Shown here one piece after another: positions 1 through 6,557 of a DNA stretch of 7,850 bases. Source of the stretch: a bacterium. Lineage in GTDB: Bacteria; Bacteroidota; Ignavibacteria; Kapaibacteriales; Kapaibacteriaceae. The position numbers were made by a program, and so were the translations under genes. Where the stretch lies: positions 1 to 7,850 of the forward strand of contig JAGVJW010000264.1 of assembly GCA_020050895.1 (NCBI GenBank). The letters run 5' to 3'. Every line of letters starts with the position of its first letter. Position 1 is the stretch's first letter. The notes beneath the pieces were generated by a model. The model made no database searches, was not told where the DNA came from, and saw only the letters and a list, made by a program, of their open reading frames with translations.

Positions 1-536
1 ATGTGTTTGGAGCCTTTCTTGTTTTCACCGGAATCCGCATGGCGTTCGTTACGCAAGACGAAGAAGATATCGGTGACAATAGCCTTGTAAGATTCATTCA
101 AAGAGCTCTTAGGCTTACCAAGGACTATCACCAGGATCATTTCATCGTTGTTATCAATGGCCTGCGATATTTCACACCGCTTATCGTTGTGCTGATAGTT
201 GTTGAGGTCACCGATCTTGTGTTTGCAATAGATTCTATCCCGGCAATCTTTGCTATTACAAAGGATACATTCATTGTATTTACATCAAATATTTTTGCTG
301 TTATGGGGCTCAGGTCGCTGTTCTTTGTTATCGCCGGCGTTATGGGCTTATTCCACTATCTCAAGTATGGTCTGAGTGTTATACTATCGTTGATCGGCGT
401 TAAGATGATCGTTCATGACCATTTCCCAATACCTATTGAGTGGACACTGGGAGCGATAGCATTTATTCTTGCCACATCGATTATTCTTTCTCTCATGAAC
501 CCAGAGCAGAAGAATGATGATACAAAGACAGCGTAG
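1..536 (+). CDS. TerC/Alx family integral membrane protein, 3' part (truncated by window start)
   Basis: This is the C-terminal ~178 residues of a TerC-family protein, a polytopic inner-membrane protein family tied to tellurium resistance and, in Alx/MeeY/MeeF members, to manganese export. The first complete codon is GTG at position 3, but it encodes an internal Val: the fragment opens directly in a transmembrane helix (VFGAFLVFTGIRMAF), where family members usually read YLFGAFLxYTG. The real start is therefore upstream. The family hallmark lies at residues 68-80 of the fragment (EVTDLVFAIDSIP), with membrane-embedded acidic residues E68, D71 and D77, followed by FAITKDTFIVFTSNIFAVMGL. About five hydrophobic segments follow the acidic cytoplasmic loop at residues 18-46. 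Full-length members have about 300-350 residues, so roughly the second half is present. The 3' end overlaps the next gene by 23 nt. The family call is firm; the substrate (Mn, Te oxyanion or other) is unknown. Any upstream Mn riboswitch would lie outside the window. Confidence 0.93.
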   Translation, partial: VFGAFLVFTGIRMAFVTQDEEDIGDNSLVRFIQRALRLTKDYHQDHFIVVINGLRYFTPLIVVLIVVEVTDLVFAIDSIPAIFAITKDTFIVFTSNIFAVMGLRSLFFVIAGVMGLFHYLKYGLSVILSLIGVKMIVHDHFPIPIEWTLGAIAFILATSIILSLMNPEQKNDDTKTA

Positions 537-1002
537 AAGCGAAATACATTTGGTAAAAACGATTACAGTTTCCCTTGTAGTTGGTTTTGTTATTGCCGCT
601 TGCTCTTCGACTACTTCTATTAAGAAAACAGGCAACGATGTGACCGACGTGGTTCTGCAAACTGCCGACAAGCTAAGGGGATCACCCTATTGCGCAAATG
701 GCCAAACACCAGATTGTTTCGATTGTTCGGGATTTGTGTTTTATTGCTTTGCTGCGGCACGTATCACAGTACCTAGAACATCGTCGGAGCTTTTTACGTC
801 TGGTCGGGCAGTCCAGAAATCAGCACTCGCCCCTGGCGACCTCGTGTTTTTCAATACTTCGGGCAGCGGTGTTTCTCACGTTGGAATTTTTATTGGCGAT
901 AACGCATTTATCCATTCTTCGACAACAAGCGGAGTAATTATTACGCAGATGTCGGATCGGTACTGGAGTTCCCGCTATATAGGTGCACGTCGGTTGTTAT
1001 AA
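514..1002 (+). CDS. NlpC/P60 family cell-wall peptidase, lipoprotein
   Basis: This is a small secreted cysteine peptidase that probably cleaves peptidoglycan stem peptides, as NlpC/P60 enzymes cut gamma-D-Glu-diaminopimelate bonds. The N-terminus is basic, followed by a hydrophobic stretch (TITVSLVVGFVIAAC) ending in a lipobox (I27-A28-A29-C30), so it should be lipid-anchored at Cys30. The catalytic domain fills residues ~45-162. Cys71 lies in FDCSGFVFY, His122 in SHVGIFIG and His134 in FIHSS, giving the Cys-His-His set in the usual order; PGDLVFF (107-113) is also typical. At 162 aa it is a minimal single-domain form with no SH3 or LysM domain. The ATG at 514 sits inside the end of the terC-like gene, with a purine-rich but weak ribosome site (GAGCAGAAGA). 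A TTG at 550 would give a shorter but still complete signal peptide, so the start is not certain. Translational coupling to the upstream gene is likely. Family call firm, exact bond cleaved unknown. Confidence 0.92.
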   Translation: MMIQRQRRSEIHLVKTITVSLVVGFVIAACSSTTSIKKTGNDVTDVVLQTADKLRGSPYCANGQTPDCFDCSGFVFYCFAAARITVPRTSSELFTSGRAVQKSALAPGDLVFFNTSGSGVSHVGIFIGDNAFIHSSTTSGVIITQMSDRYWSSRYIGARRLL

Positions 1003-1029
1003 TTCCGCACCACTTCAGATTTGCATCGC

Positions 1030-3369
1030 TTAGTGTCCTGATTTCCGTCCAGCAGATGCCCTGCGCACAATCTCTGTGATGCGATCGACTTCCTCGATGA
1101 TTAACATTTCCCCCGATTCTCTTGCCGAATGCATTGCCTCTCCCAGGATTTCAAGAGACTCTGTATAAAGGCCGCTTTCACTGAGTGCAAGCCCCTTTGA
1201 ATAGAGTGCGATGGCCAATCCATAAGGGTCTCCAAGTTCCTTTTTTACCTTGATGCTTTTTTCGAATTGCTCCAACGATTCTTCTACCTTGTCTTGCCGT
1301 AGCAATAATTGTCCAAGATTTGTGCGAAGCGACGACGCGCCTACTCTGCTCCCAATTCTTTCGTTCAGCTCGAGCGCACGTTCGTAAGCCGCTGTTGCTT
1401 CCGAAAGCAAACCGAGTTCTACCCGACAAATCCCTACGTTATTTAACGCTCTCGCCATGCCGTCCCAATCCGTTTCACGCTCTAAAAGTTCCACTGCGTC
1501 GGTAAAACACTCCAACGCTTCTTGGTACATGCTTCTGTGAGTGAAGATTCTACCAATGTTTACTAACGACGTTGCCTTGTATTTGTCAGACTGTTCAGTG
1601 ATGGCGTACTCCAATGTCTTCCTAAAACATGCTTCTGCATCATCGATTCTTCCATTCGCTTCGTGCCACATACCCAACATAGACGTTGCGCCACGCATTC
1701 CGTCGACGTACTTAATTCGCGTGGCTTCTTCCAGCGCTTGTATTGCATAGGCGTGAACTTCGTTGGGTCTGCCGTTCATGTTTGCAATCTGTGCCCGTCT
1801 GACAAGAGCATTTACTGCAGCATTGTCGCTTCCACATTCAAGAGCAAACGTTCTCAGCATTTCAGTACTATGTTCCACTTCGGACATGCGGTGAGCAAAT
1901 TGATGAATGCGCGATTCAAGATCGAGTGCATTCAACCTTACAGCGTTATCGCCATTGGTTGCAGATGCAATTGAATCGAGCAGCCGATAAACATTTTTGA
2001 TTGCCGTCAGTGCCTCGTGCTCGGCGTAGAGCTGCCAAGCTCTTTGTGCTATTTCCATGTAAACGGTTGCTGATTCTCGCGCCCTGTCAGATAATTCCAA
2101 ATGCACTGCTAGACGAACACTCACCGTCATCCATTCTGAATCCGACATGCTGAGACTGGATCTCTCATCAGTCAAAATATCTGCAATCGTACTGTGAGCG
2201 AGTTCTCGCTCCTCGGCTCCGAGAATAGCTTCCAGAGCCCTGTGAATAGCTTGGTTGCTAAAGACATACGCTTGTGTTTCCGTTGAATACACCTGAATCT
2301 TACCCATGGATTTTATCAAGCCATGCTCAGCTTCGGCTCTACGCAACATTGATGCAATAGTGATTGGCTGAAGGGGGCAGAGTTGGCCTACAACCTGCGA
2401 TGTAAATGTCTCTCCTTCTGCAGCGGCAAACATGAGCAGGCTGCGTAAATCGCTGTCCAATCTGCGTATACGCTCAACCACAATTGCCTCGACTGATGCG
2501 GCACGCTTGCCCCCTTCCATCCAACCAAGCGCGAGAAGTGGGTTCCCGCCGCTAAATTTCTTTACTTTCTGAACGGTTTCATCGTCAGGCTCATGGGTAA
2601 ACGTACCACACAGATCCCGGAGCTCTTCATCCGTCAAAGGTGGTAGTTCGATGTTTTCACACAATCCATACCGTGTGAGCTCCCGATTGATGTGAGCGAG
2701 TTGATGTTCGTTCCCATCTTTAGAATTCGCCACGTCGAATGGTCTGTATGATACGATGTATCTGATATTGGGGATACCGGATCTAGCCAGCGCAAACAGT
2801 AGGTTGATTGAAGAATTATCGGCCCAGTGAGCATCGTCAATAATGATAGCAAGTTTTTGTTTTTCGCCAACGGCGCTAAAAAATGAAATGCATTGCTGGA
2901 ATACATGCTCCTTACTTGTGGGTTGTTCCGTGTTTGATTGCCGGTGTCGTCTGACGATGCCAACGGTACTCACTGTTGATTCTACAAGGTCGCCTACAAT
3001 TGGAACGAATTTTATCCAAGCCATTGCAAGATCTGTCACAAACGTCTTTGTCTTGGACCTATCATTGGATATTGCCAATGCTTTCATCACAGCAATCCAT
3101 GGATGCAACGCTTCAACACTCCCAACATCGATGCCGGCAACAGGTGCCGAACAGTCGGCCAAAACACATCGCTCCTCTGCATGCTCATTCACCTGAGCTT
3201 CAACTTCGCGCAGAAGCGTTGTTTTGCCCATGCCTGCATCACCCAGCAAGAACGTGACAGGCATCTTCTCCTTAGGAGTGCAGAGATTATTTAATAGGCG
3301 GGTTCGCATAGATCTACGAACATCGGTATAGCTGAGGCTGTGAACAAATGGCAGAGGATGAAACACCAT
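1030..3369 (-). CDS. STAND-like P-loop ATPase with C-terminal TPR repeats
   Basis: This 779-aa protein combines an AAA_16/STAND-type ATPase with tetratricopeptide repeats. Walker A is GDAGMGKTT at residues 43-51. Walker B is LAIIIDDAHWAD at 173-184, the DDAHWAD form common in MalT-like and cyclase-linked ATPases. A YIVSYRP strand (204-210) may supply a sensor arginine, and SGGNPLLA (273-280) matches the motif that opens the winged-helix part of STAND proteins. From ~558 to 754 there are five units of about 40 residues with TPR spacing (e.g. MARALNNVGICRVELG at 638-653, then AYERALEL at 661-668). Residues ~115-141 form a hydrophobic stretch (FVPIVGDLVESTVSTVG) of unclear role. STAND proteins usually act as ligand-triggered switches. 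Unusually, no cyclase, kinase, LuxR helix-turn-helix or Death-type effector is visible at either end, and the usual FVGRE box before Walker A is missing. An in-frame stop at 3385-3387 limits extension, so ATG 3369 is the only plausible start. It has no clear SD. It is transcribed alone and converges on the peptidase gene. Function unknown; a signalling or scaffold role is inferred. Confidence 0.88.
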   Translation of the reverse strand: MVFHPLPFVHSLSYTDVRRSMRTRLLNNLCTPKEKMPVTFLLGDAGMGKTTLLREVEAQVNEHAEERCVLADCSAPVAGIDVGSVEALHPWIAVMKALAISNDRSKTKTFVTDLAMAWIKFVPIVGDLVESTVSTVGIVRRHRQSNTEQPTSKEHVFQQCISFFSAVGEKQKLAIIIDDAHWADNSSINLLFALARSGIPNIRYIVSYRPFDVANSKDGNEHQLAHINRELTRYGLCENIELPPLTDEELRDLCGTFTHEPDDETVQKVKKFSGGNPLLALGWMEGGKRAASVEAIVVERIRRLDSDLRSLLMFAAAEGETFTSQVVGQLCPLQPITIASMLRRAEAEHGLIKSMGKIQVYSTETQAYVFSNQAIHRALEAILGAEERELAHSTIADILTDERSSLSMSDSEWMTVSVRLAVHLELSDRARESATVYMEIAQRAWQLYAEHEALTAIKNVYRLLDSIASATNGDNAVRLNALDLESRIHQFAHRMSEVEHSTEMLRTFALECGSDNAAVNALVRRAQIANMNGRPNEVHAYAIQALEEATRIKYVDGMRGATSMLGMWHEANGRIDDAEACFRKTLEYAITEQSDKYKATSLVNIGRIFTHRSMYQEALECFTDAVELLERETDWDGMARALNNVGICRVELGLLSEATAAYERALELNERIGSRVGASSLRTNLGQLLLRQDKVEESLEQFEKSIKVKKELGDPYGLAIALYSKGLALSESGLYTESLEILGEAMHSARESGEMLIIEEVDRITEIVRRASAGRKSGH

Positions 3370-3460
3370 TTGACGCGCAAAAATTCATTGGCAATATCCC
3401 TATGTGTCATAATGGCAGATTTCCATGGTTGGCACGGTTTTACCAGATCGGTTCAGCTCA
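3370..3460 (+). promoter_or_regulatory. Divergent intergenic region with candidate hsp20-dnaK promoters
   Basis: This region separates the minus-strand ATPase gene from the Hsp20 gene and must hold the promoter(s) of both. Two candidates are visible for the plus strand. The first is TTGACG (3370-3375), 17 nt, then AATATC (3393-3398), a weak sigma-70-like pair. The second is TTGGCACGG (3429-3437), a full match to the -24 part of the sigma-54 consensus (YTGGCACGR). Its -12 part at 3441-3445 reads TACCA instead of TTGCW. A start near 3456 from the second candidate would fall just before the first ribosome site. No CIRCE element (HrcA operator) is seen. A CCCTAT at 3398-3403 resembles a sigma-32 -10 box, but no CTTGAA-like box stands at the right distance. 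Confidence 0.3.
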
Positions 3461-3466
3461 GGGAGG
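3461..3466 (+). promoter_or_regulatory. Strong Shine-Dalgarno before upstream hsp20 start (ATG 3473)
   Basis: GGGAGG lies 6 nt before the ATG at 3473, ideal spacing for a ribosome-binding site. That ATG is in frame with the Hsp20 gene and would add 11 residues (MYHLKYLRRPK) to its N-terminus. Most genes in this window have weak or no SD, which makes two strong sites in one leader stand out. Confidence 0.55.
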
Positions 3467-3492
3467 AAATAAATGTACCACTTAAAGTATTT

Positions 3493-3498
3493 AAGGAG
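3493..3498 (+). promoter_or_regulatory. Strong Shine-Dalgarno deciding the main hsp20 start (ATG 3506)
   Basis: AAGGAG lies 7 nt before ATG 3506. This start gives MGIIKVDPFRGF, which matches the usual N-terminus of bacterial Hsp20 proteins (a short hydrophobic start, then xPFR). I take it as the main start. Confidence 0.75.
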
Positions 3499-3505
3499 AC
3501 CCAAA

Positions 3506-3946
3506 ATGGGAATCATCAAAGTTGATCCGTTCCGCGGATTCGATACCATGCTTCGCAGAGTAGGCGAAGTTTTCGACGATGTAAACCGAGGTGGCATCCG
3601 ATTTGAAATCGGAGATTTTACACCGCGCGTTGATATCGCAGACACAGACAAGAACATTACATTTCATGCAGAACTTCCGGGATTAGTGAAGAACGACGTG
3701 AAGATCGCCATCACCGATGGAAACGTTCTCACAATTCGTGGAGAAAAAAAGCGCGAAGAGAAAACCGAAGAAAAGAATTTCCTGCGTGTTGAACGCAGTT
3801 GGGGTTCTTTTACACGTTCATTTGCGTTGCCCGACAATCTCGACACATCAAAGGTTGATGCGTCGTTTGAAAATGGCGTTCTGAATATTTCAATACCGAA
3901 ATCAGAGCCATCAAAACCTAAGGAACAAGAAATCTCTATCAAGTAA
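3506..3946 (+). CDS. Hsp20/alpha-crystallin family small heat-shock protein
   Basis: This is an ATP-independent holdase of the IbpA/Hsp16.5 family, a cytoplasmic oligomer that binds unfolding proteins and passes them to DnaK. From ATG 3506 it has 146 residues, the usual length. The N-terminal arm (1-~36) begins MGIIKVDPFRGF. The alpha-crystallin domain spans ~37-130: PRVDIADTDKNITFHAELPG, then NVLTIRGEKK, and the signature FENGVLNISIPK near its end. The tail carries an I-x-I motif (ISI, next to the stop) that docks into neighbouring subunits during assembly. An in-frame ATG at 3473 with its own ribosome site would add 11 residues. The stop lies 12 nt before dnaK and that gene's SD overlaps it, so the two are almost certainly co-transcribed and coupled. 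This pairing puts holdase and refolding chaperone under one control, presumably heat or envelope stress, though no HrcA operator is visible. Confidence 0.94.
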   Translation: MGIIKVDPFRGFDTMLRRVGEVFDDVNRGGIRFEIGDFTPRVDIADTDKNITFHAELPGLVKNDVKIAITDGNVLTIRGEKKREEKTEEKNFLRVERSWGSFTRSFALPDNLDTSKVDASFENGVLNISIPKSEPSKPKEQEISIK

Positions 3947-3958
3947 GGAAAAGAATCA

Positions 3959-5878
3959 ATGGCAAAAATTATCGGAATCGACCTGGGAACTACAAACTCT
4001 GTGGTTGCCGTAATGGAAGGTGCTTCGCCGATTGTAATTGCAAACAGCGAAGGTATGCGCACTACCCCTTCTGTTGTGGCATTCACTAAGGGTGGTGAGC
4101 GTCTCGTGGGACAAGCTGCGAAACGACAGGCTGTTACCAATCCGAAGAACACTGTGTATTCCATAAAGAGATTTATGGGGCGTCAGATAGGCGAGGTGAC
4201 AGACGAAGCCAAGGCCGTTCCGTACGCTGTTGTTTCAGGCGACAACAACACGGCACGAGTTGATATCGATGGAAGGCATTACTCGCCCCCTGAAATATCA
4301 GCGATGATACTTCAGAAAATGAAGCAAACAGCCGAAGATTATTTGGGTGAGAAAATCACCGAAGCCGTGATTACTGTACCGGCATACTTCAACGATTCGC
4401 AACGGCAGGCAACAAAGGATGCTGGCGAAATCGCAGGTCTAACGGTGCGAAGAATAATCAACGAGCCTACGGCAGCAGCGCTTGCATACGGACTTGATAA
4501 AAAAGGCCACAATCAGACTGTTGCCGTGTACGACCTTGGCGGCGGAACATTCGACATCTCCATTCTTGAAATTGGCGAAGGCGTGTTCGAGGTGAAGTCC
4601 ACGAATGGCGACACACACCTGGGGGGCGATAACTTCGATCACCGACTTGTTACCTATCTCGCCGATGAATTTCAGAAGCAGGAGGGCATAGACCTTCGCA
4701 AGGATCCTATGGCACTGCAACGCTTACGCGAAGCAGCAGAGAAGGCCAAGATGGAGCTGTCGCAAATGTTGCAGACAGATGTGAACCTACCATTTATCAC
4801 TGCCACGCAGGAAGGTCCCAAGCACCTCAACGTTAACATCACGCGAGCAAGATTCGAACAGTTGTGTTCCGACCTTTTCGATCGGTCCCTTAAACCGTGC
4901 GAAGTTGCATTGCGAGATGCGAATCTTACTCCATCACAAATTGATGAAGTAATTCTTGTAGGGGGCTCAACCAGAATTCCAAAGATTCAGGAATTGGTAA
5001 AGAACTTCTTCGGTAAGGATCCATCAAAGGGTGTTAATCCCGACGAAGTTGTTGCCGTAGGCGCAGCAATCCAGGGAGGCGTGCTCTCCGGCGATGTTAA
5101 GGATGTGTTGCTGCTCGATGTAACGCCCCTTACCCTTGGAATTGAAACCATGGGCAGCGTGATGACTCCGATGATAACATCAAACACAACCATCCCGCAC
5201 CGGAAAACTGAAACGTTCTCTACTGCATCGGATAGTCAGCCATCTGTTGAGATTCACATCCTGCAGGGTGAGAGGCCGATGGCTGCCGACAACAAAACAC
5301 TCGGCAAATTTCATCTCGATGGCATACCTCCGGCACCTCGCGGCATTCCGCAGATCGAGGTTACATTCGATATCGATGCAAACGGTATTCTTAGTGTTAC
5401 TGCAAAAGACAAAGCCACTAACAAGGAACAGAATATTCGCATCACGGGATCGAGTGGATTGGATAAGAGCGATGTTGAGAAGATGAAACGTGATGCTCAG
5501 GAGCACGCCGCCGAAGACAAAAAGCGCAAAGAAGAAATTGAGCTGAGGAATCAAGCTGATAACCTTGTTTACAGTACAGACAAACAGCTCAATGAATTCA
5601 AGGATAAACTCGATGCCGATACCGTTGATCGAATTACTAAAGCCAAGGATCGGCTGCAGGATGCCGTGAAGAACAATGCTTCCGATATCCGTCCGGCAAT
5701 GGATGCCCTGAACCAGTTGTGGAGCGAAGCATCCACCAAGATGTATCAGGAAGCATCGGCCACCGGAAGTCAGCAGCAAGGTACCCAGGCTGATGAGCCA
5801 TCATCGGCCACCGGCAATGCACCGGGTGGAGCGAAGGTTGAAGATGCCGACTTCACAGTTGTGGATGAAGACAAGTAA
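3959..5878 (+). CDS. dnaK: Chaperone DnaK (Hsp70)
   Basis: This is an ATP-driven cytosolic chaperone that binds hydrophobic peptide stretches and refolds proteins with DnaJ and GrpE. It has 639 residues against 638 in E. coli and looks full length and intact. The ATPase domain (1-~381) has phosphate-1 IGIDLGTTNS at 5-14, the catalytic lysine K70 (YSIKRF), phosphate-2 VYDLGGGTFDIS at 190-201 with T197 matching the E. coli autophosphorylation site T199, and the adenosine motif ILVGGSTRIPKIQ at 332-344. The allosteric linker VLLLDVTP is at 383-390. The substrate-binding beta domain follows (to ~505), then the helical lid and a Gly/Ala/Gln/Ser-rich tail ending in acidic DADFTVVDEDK, close to the EEVD-like ends of bacterial Hsp70s. 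ATG 3959 is preceded by AAGGA (3945-3949), which overlaps the hsp20 stop. No grpE or dnaJ is in the window, so the cochaperones are elsewhere. A terminator follows directly. It could be one of several DnaK paralogues. Confidence 0.98.
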   Translation: MAKIIGIDLGTTNSVVAVMEGASPIVIANSEGMRTTPSVVAFTKGGERLVGQAAKRQAVTNPKNTVYSIKRFMGRQIGEVTDEAKAVPYAVVSGDNNTARVDIDGRHYSPPEISAMILQKMKQTAEDYLGEKITEAVITVPAYFNDSQRQATKDAGEIAGLTVRRIINEPTAAALAYGLDKKGHNQTVAVYDLGGGTFDISILEIGEGVFEVKSTNGDTHLGGDNFDHRLVTYLADEFQKQEGIDLRKDPMALQRLREAAEKAKMELSQMLQTDVNLPFITATQEGPKHLNVNITRARFEQLCSDLFDRSLKPCEVALRDANLTPSQIDEVILVGGSTRIPKIQELVKNFFGKDPSKGVNPDEVVAVGAAIQGGVLSGDVKDVLLLDVTPLTLGIETMGSVMTPMITSNTTIPHRKTETFSTASDSQPSVEIHILQGERPMAADNKTLGKFHLDGIPPAPRGIPQIEVTFDIDANGILSVTAKDKATNKEQNIRITGSSGLDKSDVEKMKRDAQEHAAEDKKRKEEIELRNQADNLVYSTDKQLNEFKDKLDADTVDRITKAKDRLQDAVKNNASDIRPAMDALNQLWSEASTKMYQEASATGSQQQGTQADEPSSATGNAPGGAKVEDADFTVVDEDK

Positions 5879-5904
5879 TACAACACAACACGGCTGATTA
5901 ATAC

Positions 5905-5946
5905 AATGGGTCGCCCGATAAATACCAGGCGGCCCATTTCATTTTC
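5905..5946 (+). terminator. Rho-independent terminator of hsp20-dnaK
   Basis: An 11-bp stem pairs 5905-5915 (AATGGGTCGCC) with 5928-5938 (GGCGGCCCATT), with one G-T wobble at 5911/5932. It encloses a 12-nt loop and is followed by the T-rich stretch TTCATTTTC. It starts 27 nt after the dnaK stop. The structure separates the chaperone transcript from the dinB-aqp-arsC cluster. Confidence 0.85.
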
Positions 5947-6026
5947 ATAACATGCCATGATATTGCAAACTGTTATGATTGTACTTCTTTTTTTTCATGC
6001 ATTGATGTTCACCGCGGAGCCAAATC

Positions 6027-6557
6027 ATGAATTTTACACTTGAACACACCATTGAAATTATCGAACGAACACCAGTCGTGCTCAGACACCTATTGCAGGG
6101 TCTCAACGATGAGTGGACGCATAACAATGAAGGGGGCGAATCATGGAGTCCATACGATATTGTCGGCCACCTTATCCACGGCGAAAAACGCGATTGGATG
6201 TTAAGGGTGAACACAATCCTTGAACACGGCGATACACAGGCGTTTGAACCGTTCGATCGGTATGCTCAGTTCACTGAGTCGAAAGGCAAAACACTAAATA
6301 ATCTTCTCGACGAATTTGAAACGCTGCGTCAGGCGAATATCACAACTCTTCGCACCATGAATCTTACCGACGAACAATTTACTCGTATGGGCATGCATCC
6401 TTCCCTTGGCAGGGTATCCTTAACGAACCTCCTTGCAACATGGGCAGTGCACGATCTCAATCACATTAAGCAAATCGTTCGTGTAATGGCAAAACAGTAT
6501 TCACACCACGTTGGACCGTGGGGTGACAACCTTTCCATTCTTAAGCCGCGGGCATGA
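6027..6557 (+). CDS. DinB/YfiT-fold putative metal-dependent protein
   Basis: This 176-aa protein has the signs of the DinB_2/YfiT four-helix-bundle superfamily. Members bind a divalent metal (often Zn or Ni) through three histidines and include bacillithiol and mycothiol S-transferases and maleylpyruvate isomerase; many are uncharacterised. The three expected ligands are present: His48 in WSPYDIVGHLIHGE (40-53), and His142 and His146 in TWAVHDLNHIKQI (138-150). Trp40-Ser-Pro just before the first helix motif is also typical. The start ATG 6027 has GGAG (6016-6019) 7 nt upstream. The stop overlaps the aquaporin start in an ATGA (6554-6557), so this gene leads a translationally coupled cluster with aqp and arsC. 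That setting suggests, without proving, a thiol-transfer or other job in arsenic handling. It is not the DNA polymerase IV also called DinB. Family call good, reaction unknown. Confidence 0.85.
   Translation: MNFTLEHTIEIIERTPVVLRHLLQGLNDEWTHNNEGGESWSPYDIVGHLIHGEKRDWMLRVNTILEHGDTQAFEPFDRYAQFTESKGKTLNNLLDEFETLRQANITTLRTMNLTDEQFTRMGMHPSLGRVSLTNLLATWAVHDLNHIKQIVRVMAKQYSHHVGPWGDNLSILKPRA

Noticed and set aside
384..671. 95-codon minus-strand open frame across the terC-like/nlpC overlap
   Set aside because: It is antisense to conserved parts of both genes, and its product resembles no family I recognise.
1003..1029. Bidirectional terminator between the convergent nlpC and STAND/TPR genes
   Set aside because: The 27-nt gap has no stem with a T-run on either strand.
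2843..3257. Overlapping plus-strand open frames opposite the STAND/TPR gene
   Set aside because: Their products are low-information Ser/Thr/His/Cys-rich translations of the reverse of a conserved ATPase domain, and no domain is seen.
3370..3505. CIRCE operator or sigma-32 promoter for the heat-shock genes
   Set aside because: No TTAGCACTC/GAGTGCTAA repeat is present, and the one CCCTAT lacks a CTTGAA box at the right distance.
3664..4164. 166-codon minus-strand open frame across the hsp20-dnaK junction
   Set aside because: It is antisense to two firm genes, with no motif and no ribosome site.
5180..5779. 199-codon open frame on the minus strand inside dnaK
   Set aside because: It lies wholly antisense to a perfectly conserved dnaK, and its product shows no recognisable domain. 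It is a by-product of dnaK codon use.
5952..5981. Promoter for dinB-aqp-arsC around TATGATTG (5974-5981)
   Set aside because: It resembles both a -10 box and the Bacteroidota TAnnTTTG motif with one mismatch, but no upstream element sits at proper spacing. Too weak to list as a feature.
5988..5995. Run of eight T in the dinB-like leader as a phase-variable tract
   Set aside because: It is short, lies outside any coding frame and about 30 nt before the start, with no clear -35/-10 pair around it. No evidence for switching.
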